From positions 1,612,001 through 1,676,000 of the forward strand of contig JAVJAP010000214.1 in assembly GCA_034770075.1 (NCBI GenBank): 64,000 bases of DNA. The letters run 5' to 3'. The position numbers were made by a program, and so were the translations under genes. This stretch comes from Aralia elata (Eukaryota > Streptophyta > Magnoliopsida > Apiales > Araliaceae). This document shows positions 12,722 to 24,731 of this stretch, piece by piece; the stretch's first letter is position 1, and every line of letters begins with the position of its first letter. The notes beneath the pieces are model-generated. The model saw only the letters and a list, made by a program, of their open reading frames with translations. It was not told the DNA's origin and did not search any database.

Positions 12722-15060
12722 TTAGGTTTCGACTTCGTTGTCTAAAGTGTCCAAGAGGTTTGCATTAAGATGAACTGACCGCATCTTTTCTTTGTCCTTG
12801 TCCCGAGCGCTCTAGTAGCCGTTATTGAACTGCTGAATCACTTCTTGCATCAGCTCGGGGGACTTCGATACTCTTGACAGACCTGTTGCCTGGTCGCTTC
12901 GGTCAACGGGGGGGCCAGCGCCTTGTATTCGTTGAACTCCTTCTCCAAAATCGTGCGGGCTTCTAGGGTTATTTTGAGCTTTTTCTCCACTGTCTCGAGT
13001 TTTCTGCCAGAGCTACGTTGTCATTTCTCAGTTCATTGCATTCCTTTTTCATGATTTCGTGGTTGTCCAGAATTTCTCTTCGACGTTGCTCGCCTTCGGC
13101 CGCTTCTTTTTTGACCTTCTCTAGTTCGTTTTGAAGTTCGGTGCAGTGGAAAGTAATATTAGCATGTAGGCTCTTTTCCTTTTCAGTGTTCACCACTGTA
13201 GTCTAGACCATAATCTGAAGACGCTGGATTTCGGCTTCAAATTCTTTTTCTTTCTCGTCCGCCTGGGAAAGTCGGCGCAGCATTCGGCTAGTAACAGCAG
13301 TGGCCTGATATTGAACGAAAGAAAAGTTAAACATTGAATTTAATATGTCAGTTTGGAGGTAAAATTAAACTTAGAAATATTTACTTGGCTTTGGTACAAG
13401 GTGTTATATCTTATGAGGTATGGAAGACTTGTTTCTTCGAACCTTTCATCGTCTTTGGGGAGGACAAAGTGCTCGAAGAGGTTAATCGGGAAGTCTTCAG
13501 CCTCTTCGGGCCATAGCGTTGCAGAAAAAGGAGACTCTTTGGTGTGGCTGGGAGTTGGAGAAGAATGTTGAAGAGGTGGTGGTGATTGTTGGTTGGAGAA
13601 AATCCCAATGTGTTATTTTTTGGCTAGGAGTTCGGTTGAGGGGTTTTCAAGTTCTTTTCTTTTAGCTGATTGTGTTGGATTCGGTTCGATGATTTCTGTT
13701 TCATTCGGTTCGGAGGTTGAGGTTGGGACGATGGTTGGGTTCGATTCGGCAATTTTTTGAAGTTCGACGGATGGTAGGTTGGCTGCGATATGTTCAGGTG
13801 CTTTGGGTGGGAGGTTTTGTTCGACAATTTTCACCAGACGCCTTCTCTTTACTCGGGTGACTTTGCCTCTTTTAGAAGCAGGCATATCTAGGAAACTTTT
13901 TTGGGTAAAGCTGGGTATGGGGATTATGGAGGTTGTGGAAAGTTTTGACATTGGGATTGCATTGATAGGTTGGATTAAAAGGGGAGTTTTCGGTTGATCT
14001 TGGTGGAAGGTTTGTCTCTTTAGCGTGTTCGGAGGGTGATTGGCTGATGTTGACGACTGGGGTTGGCTTGATAAGGGACACTGTGAGGATAGGAAGTTCG
14101 GGTTAGTATAGTAGATTGCTAAATTAACTCTGGATTAATAAAGAAAAGGGTTCAGAACTTACATTTATGGTCGTACAACCAAGTTTGGTCGTTCAGAAGT
14201 TCCAGGTCCCATTCTTTCATCGACAACTTTTCGATGATCATCACCAATTCCTCAAGACGGGATCATGGAAGTTCTCTTATGGTTACATTGGGGCGGGAGG
14301 CTTCGGCCCAGTCGGGGATTTTGTGAGTGTTAGGGCCTTGGATGAAGAACCACTGGGAGTGACATCCTTTGTTACTAGAAGGGGTCTTCATCAGGGGGCG
14401 CTTTATGATTTGTTTGCTCTGCTGCTTGTTTATTTAACGGAAGCCAAATTCTCTAGATCGACTCATGGAAAACAGGGAAAATAAGAGGTCGATGGTGGGG
14501 GTGATGTTGAGCTTGTGGCAAAAAGCGATGAAAGCGATGATATGGATGTAGGAGTTCGGCACTAGTTGGACGAAACCAACTCCAATGAACCCCAAGAGGT
14601 CGATAATGAAGGAGTGAAGAGGAAAGCGTACCCCATATCTGAGGGCACTGAGGGAGATAACAGTCCACCCATCGGGGTGATGGTACATTCGTTCGATGTA
14701 AAGAGGGGCTCAGATCTCGTAGGTAGCCGGGAATACGGTACTGTTCTCATATCCTGGTGAGGTCTTGGGGGGGGGGAGGCGATTGTAAAAACGGTGTTGA
14801 TGTGGGCGAAGGATTCCTCATTTGAGTACTCCTTTAGCATATTTAGATTATCAATTTCAGCCTTGGATGGGCTTGATGGTCGAGGGTTTGGTGAAGTAGT
14901 TGTGGTGACAATGGTGGCTTCAGTAGTAATGGCGGTGGCGGTGGCGGGGTTAACTACAGTCGGTGTTGGGATGGAAGAAGTGGCGACTCCGGGTGTGGAT
15001 GGAACGGTGGATGTTGGGGTATTTGTGGCAGCTATTGTTGAGTGGTAGAATAGGTTGATC
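12722..15060 (-). pseudogene. Antisense extra ORF of the Tat element (PF04195-like protein), decayed
   Basis: Between the integrase and the 3' LTR, the minus strand carries a broken coding sequence. From its N-terminus: a Thr/Pro-rich stretch (about 15050-14870); a block GWTVISLSALRYGVRFPLHS...LLGFIGVGFVQLVPNSYIHI (14688-14434) that matches the 'putative gypsy type transposon' family (PF04195) in layout; a middle basic region with RGKVTRVKRRR (about 13880); a coiled coil rich in Glu/Lys (13196-12969); and a tail ending at a stop at 12722-12724. Frameshifts occur near 14690 and elsewhere, and one in-frame TAG lies in the tail. Tat-lineage elements such as Grande are known to carry an antisense ORF at this place, so position and orientation fit. 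No function is established. Confidence 0.7.
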
Positions 15061-15370
15061 GATGGGTATTTTCACTGGTGAGAGCAAGGGTTATAGTTGG
15101 GAGAAAAATGCAGAGAGAGTTTGGGCGGATTTGAGATCAGATCTGAAATGTGGCGGCTAATTTTGGAGATGAGGGGGGTTTTGAGTTGTTTAACTTTTGG
15201 GTTCCGCGCAGTTTTCCAAATACGGCGTAATAAATGGATTGAAAAGTAGTGGTGGGGCCTGGCAATGTGTGCTGGGTACGTTTACCGAAGGTTTGGATTT
15301 TGGGCCTTGTGTTTAATAATTGGGCTTTTTATGATGAACTCTTTCATTAAAATGTCCCATTGTAATGTAA

Positions 15371-15382
15371 GACTGGGGGCAA
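15371..15382 (+). promoter_or_regulatory. Polypurine tract of the Tat element
   Basis: The sequence gactgggggcaa lies immediately before a TGTTGGGG LTR start. It would prime plus-strand DNA synthesis. Confidence 0.65.
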
Positions 15383-15871
15383 TGTTGGGGTGTGTTTATT
15401 TGGGCCTAATGGATACAGTGGGGCATAGTCCACATGGAGGTATGTTCTTTCATGGGAGTCTGTTTGGGAAGAAGGAGAATATTAGGGAATCCCAACTGTA
15501 TTTAATTTCCAACTCCTAAGGAAAGTGTCAGGATATAATTCGACTTTCTTCCTTTAAGGAGATTGAGTTTAATCCCATTATAGTATCTAACCTAATGAGG
15601 AGTTCTATTTCCATACGGGGACGGGCATGAAGTTGATGGTGTGTGATCACTATAAATACAAGGCTATACCCTAATTCACAGGTAATCATCTTTTTCAGCA
15701 CTAAAGCATTATGTCTCCATTGTTAAACCTTATTCAGCCTGTACTTATTCTCACACCAAAGCTATCCTCCAGCGGCGAAAGCCGTCAGTTCTCTGAGTGT
15801 GGTTTTGTTTTTGTGCAGGATTGGACGCGCAGTTCGGTGATTGGGCGTGTGGACGAATCTTAGCGTTAACA
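15383..15871 (+). repeat. 3' LTR of the Tat element (right end uncertain)
   Basis: The LTR starts TGTTGGGGTGTG directly after the polypurine tract. A TATA box (ctataaataca) lies at 15650-15660. The first matching terminus is ttaaca at 15866-15871, giving a 489-bp LTR, but no partner LTR is in the window to confirm the end. It could extend to the pyrimidine-rich tail near 16250. Confidence 0.5.
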
Positions 15872-16265
15872 AGTTGGTATTGGACGTGGATTATGCCACT
15901 AGATTAGAGGGTAAGGACTGAACCACGTAAAAATCTTGGTGTTTATGGTTTGCTGATTATCTTGTGTGGTTTGCTTAATTTTACCTTATATCATTGTTCA
16001 TACATATATTGTTCTGCTGAAAACTTAAGTAAACTAACTTGAATTAATATTAAGTTTTTAATACAGACACTTATACAGACAAGTCATACCTGTTTGAATT
16101 ATAACTAAAATATAATTTAGTTTAAAACAGACACTAAAGCAGACAGGTCTTACCTGTTTGGATTCATCTTGCTGTAGAAAAATTTAAATTTGTTATTGAT
16201 AATTGTTTTGAGTATAAACACCTATTCAACTCCCCTTCTAAGTGTACACACACAGAATTACAATG
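15872..16265 (+). repeat. LTR-like tail (U5 type), origin unclear
   Basis: This stretch contains 'gactgaaccacgtaaaaatc' and ends near 'cctattcaactccccttcta', both typical of the last part of plant copia-type LTRs. A short motif acagacacttatacagacaag / acagacactaaagcagacag is repeated. It is either the rest of the preceding LTR or a fragment of another one. Confidence 0.35.
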
Positions 16266-16691
16266 TATTCTAAAAGTCAATGTCTCCATCAATTAAATTT
16301 TAAAAAATTAAGTTAACTGCATAGAATTGGCCATGTAAATTTTACTTTATTTTTTCTTTTCTTTTTCCTACCATATATGAAAATATATTAATTAAATTGA
16401 CGTCCATTCAATTTTTTTAATAGAGTGATGTAATTTTAAAATTTTAATTAGTTGGATCGTGGGATTGCACATTAAAAGTTCTCTGACTTGATAACCGTCA
16501 ACTACACCAAGGTAATACTTGGCCGAAAGTTTTGCATATTGCTCTTTTCTAAATTTTTGTAAAGAAGAAATGGACGGCTGTCTACCTGTTTATGCTTTGA
16601 TTTGACTATTTAATTTAACAAAATCACTTTGTCAAAAAAGAGATACTATTAACCAATTAGAGAGAGAAAGTGAGGGGACAGAGTCAGAGAG
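16266..16691 (+). promoter_or_regulatory. Upstream region of the 16692 gene
   Basis: AT-rich unique-looking sequence. The last 30 bases before the ATG are a purine-rich leader (gagagagaaagtgagggg). No unambiguous TATA box was seen. Confidence 0.35.
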
Positions 16692-17603
16692 ATGCTCCCT
16701 TTGAAGCTGGTCCGCTCTCTGGTTTTGGGAGACGCCATTAGCAATCCTCTCCTTCTAACCTCAAATCACCACCACCAAGATAACATTAACCATGACGATG
16801 GTAATCATGATACTAAAACTGCCAATTTCCATCACAAACAAAGAAAATCAACCACCAACAAACCCCAAAAAACCCCATTACTCCTCTTCATACCCACCAA
16901 AGAGTTAGTCACTGATACATATAAATTAGCCATATTAGCCAGAGATATTGGCATGGATTTTTGCCCCAATCCATCACTCTCTCACATTATCTTCTCATGG
17001 CCATCATCATCCCCTTCCCCTTCCCCTCTCCCTCCCCCATCAGCATTCACCACATTGTCATGGTCATCCACATCATTATCATCATGGTCATTACCAGACG
17101 GTGCCGTTCCACTCCCATTTCCTTCCCTCAGTATTTCATCTGTGTCTCATTTGCGCTGCTTTGTTGCCCTCTCCAAAGGGTTCTTCAAGCTGGTTTTCAT
17201 GAAATCAAATCTCAACCCAGATGATAGAGTTGGTCATGAAAACAGCAATTGGGATTGTTGCTCAGTTTCATTAATTCTGCGATTGACGGGTTTTCGAATC
17301 GATTCAATGGATAGCTTTTCTAAGGCCCTAGCTGGGCAGGGTTGGACCCTTTTCATGACCAAGTATGATCCTTCTCCTGATTCTGGTGATAGACCAATTT
17401 GGAGCACCAATGCAGTTTACTTATTTAGGAAATTGGACTCTGCTAGGGTTCGTTCTAGGCAGCCTAATGGTGATAGCGCAAGTTCTTCTGGGGAGTGTAG
17501 AATCAGGGAGTTGAGGCTGCCCCCATTGGACTTCAGGAATGCCCCTTTGAGGATTTTGCAGTACATTCTTCTTATGACTGATGATATCTTCTATCTTTCT
17601 TAA
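16692..17603 (+). CDS. Conserved-looking plant protein of unknown function, 303 aa
   Basis: This is the only convincing host gene in the window: a single uninterrupted frame of 303 codons with balanced composition and a GA-rich leader. The N-terminus (MLPLKLVRSLVLGD) is followed by a His/Asn/Asp-rich linker (residues ~25-60). Next come a block TPLLLFIPTKELVTDTYKLA with ARDIGMDFCPNPSLSHIIFS (~62-102), a Ser/Pro-rich stretch (~103-120), and a block with LPDGAVPLPFPSL. The compact C-terminal half contains FSKALAGQGWTLFMTKYD and ends PPLDFRNAPLRILQYILLM...DDIFYLS. There is no clear signal peptide or membrane helix. From memory it resembles short intronless uncharacterised proteins of flowering plants, but I cannot name a family or function. 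The stop at 17601 is followed by tcag|gtgc, which could be a splice donor in the 3' UTR. Confidence in the frame is high; function is unknown. Confidence 0.8.
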   Translation: MLPLKLVRSLVLGDAISNPLLLTSNHHHQDNINHDDGNHDTKTANFHHKQRKSTTNKPQKTPLLLFIPTKELVTDTYKLAILARDIGMDFCPNPSLSHIIFSWPSSSPSPSPLPPPSAFTTLSWSSTSLSSWSLPDGAVPLPFPSLSISSVSHLRCFVALSKGFFKLVFMKSNLNPDDRVGHENSNWDCCSVSLILRLTGFRIDSMDSFSKALAGQGWTLFMTKYDPSPDSGDRPIWSTNAVYLFRKLDSARVRSRQPNGDSASSSGECRIRELRLPPLDFRNAPLRILQYILLMTDDIFYLS

Positions 17604-18624
17604 TCAGGTGCACTTCTATTCTTTAGTGGCATATAAATCCTTGTTTGTTTGTTTGTTCGTCTTTTCTTTTGGGTAATTTTCTTCCCTATATACATTGCTA
17701 GGTAGAAATGAAAATTGTTTGTTATCATTGTTAACTTAGTTTGTGTGAAAATGGACACATTTGGTTGGCTTTGTTTTTATTTTTGAACCTAGCATTGGAA
17801 TGGTGAATCATGAAGTTCAGACATTTGGCTATATATTCTTTGGTGTGATTATGTACTCTTAGGGACTTACTCTAGTTCTGATTTGGGGACAGATCTTTTA
17901 GGAAATGGAATAGGCAAAACATAAAGTGTCAAGACCCAACAATTTGACAAGTTAGTTAAGGCTATTTCGGCTAATAGTAGTCTCTAGAATTACATACTCC
18001 ATGTGAGTTAGTTAATATAGGGTGTAGGATAATTAAGTAGGTGTTGCTTAAGCTTAATTTTCCAGCAACTACTCTAGAATACATATGTAAGAATGACTGA
18101 TTTTCATTATGCTTGATGAATATGTGAAATTGAGAGAGCTGTGAGCTCATCTCCATTCCCCATTTTCTCTCATTGTTCGCCCCTTCGTCCTCCTCCTAGT
18201 TTGGTTTAGTCTTGCTTTGGAGCCAATCTATCCAATTCAGTTTGTTCAAGGCTTGACGGGCTTGACATAAAGCATAGAACAGAAAGACAAATAGGCTGTT
18301 ACATTAATCGAACCTAGTTTTTGTGCTCCAAAACCATTTGACATCAATGTTGTGATAAACTATTTATGGTTAAAATTTGTTGGGAAGCTACATAAATGTG
18401 GTGCAGAATCTGATAAGTTTGTTTTTTATAACCATGTCCATAGGGTTTAAATATGAGTCATGTACTTGATTTAGTGTCGCAAACCATATCTCTGTGAACA
18501 ACTTTTTAGAACCCATGGTGAGATATAGATTGTAAGTTCAATAGTAAATGAAACTACTGCTAAGGCAATAACGTTTCTTTCTGGTCCAGCAGTTGGGAGC
18601 GGGTAAGTGATTCATCATACTCTT

Positions 18625-18663
<39 letters not shown>

Positions 18664-19059
18664 CAGAATTTGAAAAATGTGTTAATCTATTCATGATGGT
18701 CAATCTTATCGACATTCTGCATCGTATTACCATTATCAGGGACCTCAGAGATTAAAATCAGGCAATTGGGTCCGTCTTTTGAAGTTGGCTAAAAGAGTGG
18801 ATTCTTAAACGGGATCAAAGATTAATACTATAGCATGGGCTTTCAACGTGTGGTAGGTAGTGGCAGGTGTGAATGTGAACCGTCTCCCGATTCTTTGTAT
18901 CTGTTCGTCTTACATAAAAAAGAAGGAAAGAATCTTTTTTTTTTTTTTTTTTTTTCTGTATTCTTTTACATCCGAGGGGGATGGGGGGTTGGATGTAGGA
19001 CAAGCCCGCCCAATTTGGTGGGACCAATACAAGAGGCTTTGGAAGCCTATGTTAAGTAG
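17604..19059. other. 3' UTR and intergenic sequence with simple repeats
   Basis: No coding sequence is supported. The first part is probably the 3' UTR of the preceding gene. A (TC)n then (TA)n microsatellite lies at 18621-18663 and a T-tract at 18933-18956. The short frames here are low complexity. Confidence 0.6.
18621..18663. repeat. (TC)n(TA)n compound microsatellite
   Basis: About 13 TC units run directly into about 9 TA units. Confidence 0.9.
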
Positions 19060-19326
19060 TACTCCTATTGTCCCTAAAAGGATGACTAAAAGTACAAATA
19101 TTTTGTTCTCAAAAGGATGAGATAAAGTACATAAAGTGAAGGGTAACTAAGTCATTTGGTGGGGTCCATTAGTAAAAAAAAAATAAAAGAACTCATCACT
19201 TTATATAATCTTGTGGGGCCACTAAGGATAAATTTGGAACTTTTTTACTCTTTTTCCTCTACTTTTACTTTTCTTAATACATGCGCAAATTGTTCTTTGC
19301 TCATCCTTTGGGGGACGAAGGGAGTA
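19060..19326. mobile_element. Stowaway-like (Tc1/mariner) MITE, 267 bp
   Basis: The inverted termini are CTCCTATTGTCCCTAAAAGG on the left and TTGGGGGACGAAGGGAG on the right, flanked by TA on both sides. This is the CTCC(C/T)TCCGTCCC type of plant Stowaway MITEs. The copy is non-coding and slightly diverged. Confidence 0.85.
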
Positions 19327-21352
19327 GATTATTCCAGAATTTCATTTATGGTAGATGAATTTTACTATGATTAGGATTTTGTTTTCTTATCTTGTTTAGT
19401 TTCCCAAGTCTCCAACAATTAGGTTTTACTATTTTCCTATATAACTCATGCTGTTCTTCATTTTACATTACATTGAGATTAAGTATTGAATATTACATTT
19501 TTCAAAGCTTATAGCTTTATTCTCTTTCCTCTTATATGGCACCAATTTCTTCTCCGTCTTTAATGTTTAAACTTTAACTCTAAACCCACCCCGTTCGTTT
19601 TAGGGTTTTTTTCTTTTTTTTTTTAGGGGGGGGGGGGGTTTCAGCTTCCTGTACTTGTACACATTGTATCAAGGTGTCAATTGGTGATTAGTGGAACTTC
19701 GTCAATGAGTCTTTTCTCAGTTGATTACAGTTATGAAGTACAAGAGGTGGATGAATCCTAGTGTCCATCTTAAGATCGACAGGGTACTCAGGGTTCCACC
19801 CCTCAGCCCAGTTTCATGATCATAGGTCATCAATTATTTTCTCACAAAGTGCTCACTAGATTGTCTTTAATCTTCATATGCATTAGCGGTAAACTTTTCC
19901 TCTCTCTCTATCTCTTAAATATATATGTATACACACACACACACACACACACCCACACAAACCCTCTGGATTTTAGAGTTTTTCACCAAATATCTGGCAA
20001 GTATTTATATCTTCGTTCATTTTCACCCATTTACTTTTGGTGAGCCATATATACCATGGACCTTACCCTGAATGTGCATAGTATGTAGCATACCAAATGG
20101 GCATAGATAATGGTTTTAAGTTTATTCTAGGATTAGACATGTAAACTCGGTGCTCACTGCTCAATTGTATTACTGTTTTGTCTCATGTTCTTGTGATTTG
20201 ATAAATTAGATAACAAGAAAAGAGCTTCTGAATAAGGAAGAAAGAACAAGTTCAGGTAACTCCAAAGAAGGATTACACTTTAAGTATAGTTTTTTAAAGG
20301 AAAAAAAAGAAGAAGATGACTTTTATTAGCATAGAAAGAGAATACAGATGGAGGGTGAGACAAGGAGTCCTCCTAAAGAAAGAAAATGTAACAAAACATA
20401 AAGTCACTTATAAAAGATTTCTCTGTGATCCCTATGTAAGTCTGAACCAACCCGAAAGCACCCATCGGAGTCCAAAAGAGCTGCAAGACTAACATTCCAT
20501 CTCACAATAAGTGGAACAAAGAGGTGTGACCAAAGATGACATTCCACTCTCATCCCAAAACTGTAGATAATAGGAAAACATCCACATTGCAAAAGAAACT
20601 TACAGTCCTTACTTTTATCGAAGCCCCGAAATCTGATCATACACGCCTCTTCTAGCCTTGAATACATAACACATACATATCTAGAGATAAAGCTTTGTAT
20701 GGTTTGCGCCCCAAAACGTGTTATTAGTGGTGAGGCTATTAAGAACCAAAAATAAAAAGAAATCTCTAGTTAAGTTTTTGTCTTCTGAATTTAAGAAGAT
20801 AGAGAACAGATAGCTGAAAGAGTGAACCCCAATCATGTAGGAAATGTATGTTCTAAAAGAGAATTTCTCTAATGTGTCCCAGTTCTACAAAAAGAAGATG
20901 GTATTGAGAAAGCACTGTGGCTAAATCCTCAATCTCCCAATCATTCAAATTACCAAAAAAAGAAGAAAAATGTGGAAATTCCAAGATGTGGAACCCTCCA
21001 TCCATTATGGATGAGAATAATTACTGTAAAATAACCGAGAAGCATGCGGAATTTCAGTATCTTTCTCCTTCTGTTTCAAAACTATAAGAGCATTTTGCAA
21101 AGAACCATAAAATTAAGTAGAGTTTTTGTCCACTTATTAAACCTAAATCACGGCAACTCAATACACACACACATATATATATGTATATATTTTTGTATTG
21201 TCCCCCGTACCCCCGTACCCTCGAACCCGAATCCTTGTTTCTTACAGCTCTTATTTTATTATTCTTAGGACCTTAAGTCTCTAACCAGGGTTCATGACAA
21301 TAGAATTAGAGATATAATATGGAGGAGGAAGAATTGGCAGAAAATAGGAGTA
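19327..21352. other. Intergenic sequence, no gene recognised
   Basis: AT-rich sequence with a G-tract after T-rich sequence (19605-19640), a (CA)n microsatellite at about 19929-19952 and an (AC)n/(AT)n tract at about 21162-21190. A minus-strand frame at 20404-20667 has no recognisable domain. Possible LINE debris, but unsupported. Confidence 0.5.
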
Positions 21353-21360
21353 GAATTAGG

Positions 21361-22279
21361 CAGGGACGAACAGTGTTCTAAAAGTCGCTAGTCGGTCCCA
21401 GGTCGGTTGGCTACCGACTAGCGACTAGGGGATTAATCGGGGATTAATCGGCTAGTCGGATTTTCAATTTTTTAAAAAAAAATATATATTCTCCTTCCTC
21501 CTTCATAAGTTTTGAGTAAGTAGAATAATATAAGTAACACAAATCATCAAATAAAAACATGAAAACTAAGTAAAACCAAATAGTTCGACGCTCTAAGTTC
21601 AAAACCAATTAACCAAATGAAACTAAGTAGCACAAAATCAATAGTCAACTAATTATCAAAAAAAAAAAAAAAAAATCAATCCCCGACTTGCGCCGACTTG
21701 CCCCGACTAGTCTCCGACTAAGTCGGCCAGCGACTAATTGAAGTGACTAGACCCTAGTCGACTCGGCTGCCTTCCGACCCCGACCTAGTCGCCGACTAGT
21801 CGGCCGACTAAGCCGACTTTTAGAACACTGGGGACGAAGCCAGAATTGTTTTTCCTGGGGGCCAGAACATAATATTGTAAGGTTGTGAAAAATTTAGTGG
21901 AGTCCAGAAGCACCGCTGGCGGTTCAATTTGTAAACAACTTTATACAATCTAATCGAAGTAAGATATTCTTATATTGCAGTATGTTATATTACATAAAGT
22001 GGAGTAAAGAGAGACCTTAAAATTTGATATTTGTATAATGTACCCAAAAAATTGGAAGAGTGATAAATTCAAGAATTTGCTCTTATTTTAAATTGACGTA
22101 AAAAAAGTTAAAATAAATCTTATATTTGGGAGGGGGTGTATTTTCATATTATATATATTTTATTTTTTTTCGTAGGGGCCTGAAGTAATAATATCAAAAT
22201 TTTAGAGACTTACATTTTTTTTTTAAAAAAATCCAGGGCAGCCTCGCACCCTCCGGGCCCCAACATAGTTCCGTCCCTG
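21361..22279. mobile_element. hAT-type MITE (outer), 451 bp without its insertion
   Basis: The terminal inverted sequence CAGGGACG occurs at both ends (left cagggacgaagcc, right ccgtccctg read inverted). A perfect 8-bp target duplication gaattagg lies at 21353-21360 and 22280-22287. The 8-bp duplication and CAGGG terminus indicate the hAT superfamily. It has no transposase. It is interrupted by the inner MITE at 21371. Confidence 0.9.
21371..21830. mobile_element. hAT-type MITE (inner), 460 bp, nested
   Basis: The perfect inverted termini are CAGTGTTCTAAAAGTCG and CGACTTTTAGAACACTG. A perfect 8-bp duplication gggacgaa lies at 21363-21370 and 21831-21838. Both ends are packed with CGACTAGTCG-like subterminal repeats in both orientations, a usual feature of hAT transposase-binding regions. 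Non-coding. Confidence 0.93.
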
Positions 22280-22699
22280 GAATTAGGGAAAGTAAAATGA
22301 GCAAAGAGACTCAAACTATAGCTCTCAAAAACTGATTTCCCAGTTCATGCAAAAGGTTAATGACTTTACAATGTATTTAGACTAGGTTTAGTTTAGTTTT
22401 TCTTTTTCTTTTTTTTAACTAACACAGCCAAAAAGCTTTGTGGATGACTCCTAACCAAACTCGCTTAGTGTGTCATTTCATTAATAATAAGCAGCAATAA
22501 TAAGTGGGGGGACATCAAACCTTTACCCCTAAATACAAAAATCCCATAAAGAGAGAAAAGCAATTAGCAAAAAAGGCCCTAGAGCTTACAAATATTAAAT
22601 CAATTATATACAATATCTAAAGTAGACAGACCTAAAAAGTCTGCATCTAACGCAACCTTCATTGCTCTAGGCAGTGCATCTTGAGTAGAAAAAATGACA

Positions 22700-23480
22700 T
22701 TCTAATGCACACTAGCTATAGAATCTGCAACCTCATTACCTTCGCTAATAACATGATGAATTGGAACACAGGAGCAGCACCAAGTAGTGATTTGCACTTT
22801 CTGAAGCTAAAGCTGTTTTCCCTTTCATCATGTCTAGTCTTGCCATAGAATCTGTTTTGACAGTATTAATCCGCATACTTTGTCTCTAGCAATTTCAAAA
22901 TGAGTCAAATGAGCCAACAATTCAGCCTTCATAGTAGAACCGGCATGAAAAGAAGAAGCATAAGTTAGAACAAAATTCCCCTTGCTCATCTCTAAACATG
23001 CCACCTCCATAGGCTATGTTAGCAATAGCTTATCCGCTGGTGTTGAGTTTGATACCAGAACTAGGATGTTTCCATTGAATCCAAAGCTCTCTCTAACAAG
23101 TAGCTTGTTTAGGATAAACCCTTGTAGATTTCAACATGCCATGAAAAGATACATGCACTGCAGGGGAAAACAGATGATGAAGCTTTATAACTTGAGACTT
23201 TATACTCCTAGTAACCCAAGATATATCAAGGAATACCCGATGGTTCAATGTTGGACTCAACAAACTCCATTATGAAATAAATTCCAAACAGAAGAAGTTT
23301 AGGGAACTTGCATCTAGAAAATTCCCAAAAACAACTAGTAGAGAAATTCCTGTAATAGAATGAGGCCACACATACTTGTCTTCCTCAGCAGAAAGCACAA
23401 CCTTATTAAGATAATCAACAACACTAGGAGCAACCTTATTAAGATAATCAACAACCTTTGTTATTGCTGCCATAGTGAAT
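22700..23480 (-). pseudogene. LINE-type RNase H (RVT_3) relic
   Basis: The minus strand reads, across frameshifts, IQWKHPSSGIKLNTSG, then AYGGGMFRDEQG, then NFVLTYASSFHAGSTMKAEL, then INTVKTDSMARLDMMKGK. This is the order of the plant RNase H-like domain (W-P-P-G-W-x-K-x-N-x-D-G, GG-x-x-R-D, A-E, D-S) found at the end of plant L1-type LINE polyproteins. Near the 5' side (23396-23470) a ~33-bp unit encoding DYLNKV is duplicated. Several frameshifts and stops make it non-functional. Confidence 0.65.
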
Positions 23481-24731
23481 GATTATCTTTTATCTTATTT
23501 TTTTTGAAATCTAAATAATAATATAGTTGTATGAATAGCTAATTTATGAATAAAAGTTTCCATGTAATTGACAATTCCAAATAACAGTTGAATATGATTC
23601 TTGAACTATGTTGGACTGGGAATCATCTAATCTGGATGCAACAATAGTGGCAGTTATATTTTATTGTCAATTGTATTCATAAAAGTAAGGATCGACTAAC
23701 TGATGAATACCAAGAAAGATTCGTTATAATTTTGTTATTCATGGACAATTTCAGTATTTGATGTATTTTTATTTATTAATTAGGTTAGCCCAATAGGTTT
23801 AATTATTTTTGAGCCCGTTTACGTTTTGGGCTTATTTTTAATTTTATTGGACTTTATATATTTTTAGGGTTTAGGTAGTACGAATAGTCTACTAGGATTA
23901 TTATTTTGGGACGACTCATTATTTTAGAAATACAACTGTTTGACAGTCCTTTATCCATCCTTGTGTTCTTCAAGGATTTTGCTGGGAATTCTTGTGATTT
24001 TTTCAGTGTTACGTGCCTTTCGCTATGTCACCAACTTGGAAAGTGAAAGTATTCTTTATATGACCACACCCAATTATTATAGGAGTCTTTCTAAACAAAC
24101 TGACCATAACCCTTCAATAAAATTTAGAAGCCAAAGAGAGAACCTTGCTGCTTTTCTATTCAATTTCGTCTTTTATTAGTTTATTTACTGAATCATTGTC
24201 CTCCTTTGTTTGCTCTTCCGCTGTCTAGTGAGATCTATAGAATTATCAATGTCTTAAATCACAATGGAATTCTGTGAATTTTTTCATTATATCAATTTAG
24301 CTTCCCTTTTTTATCCCACATGCCAATGGTGCAGCTATTTGTACCTTTGTTTGTTCTACAGGGTAGCCTCAAGTTCCTTGACAAGAACTATTTTCTTTTT
24401 TCAAATAGTTGAGATCATTGATGATGATTAATGGTTGAGATACATCATACATGTAGAATTTCTCCTATTGGGAGTATCCTAATCAACACGGAATCACTAA
24501 TACTTTTAATTAAAATATTGATGTTTAATCACAAACAAAGATGAAATAGGACTGTTGGTGATTCAGTTAGATCTTTTGATGATTCCAGGTAAAAATATGA
24601 AGATATGAATAAAAAACTAAGGAAATACGATTAGTATAACTAGAATTGCACCTAAGTACATTTTGGGCATTTTTTGAAGTAATATGACCGAATTTGGGAA
24701 GTTCAGGCATTGTTGGCGAATGGAATCCATG
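23481..24731. other. Non-coding AT-rich sequence
   Basis: No convincing gene. The stretch 23760-23890 has the tone of an LTR fragment (repeated 'gcccaatag/gggctta' motifs and agggtttagg) but no termini were found. It ends at the ccatg target site (24727-24731) of the next retrotransposon. Confidence 0.45.

Noticed and set aside
14794..15048. Plus-strand Val/Ala/Gly-rich frame
   Set aside because: It is the antisense shadow of the Thr/Pro-rich N-terminus of the minus-strand Tat ORF.
20404..20667. 87-aa minus-strand frame
   Set aside because: No recognisable domain, no neighbouring exons or signals; possible LINE debris but unsupported.
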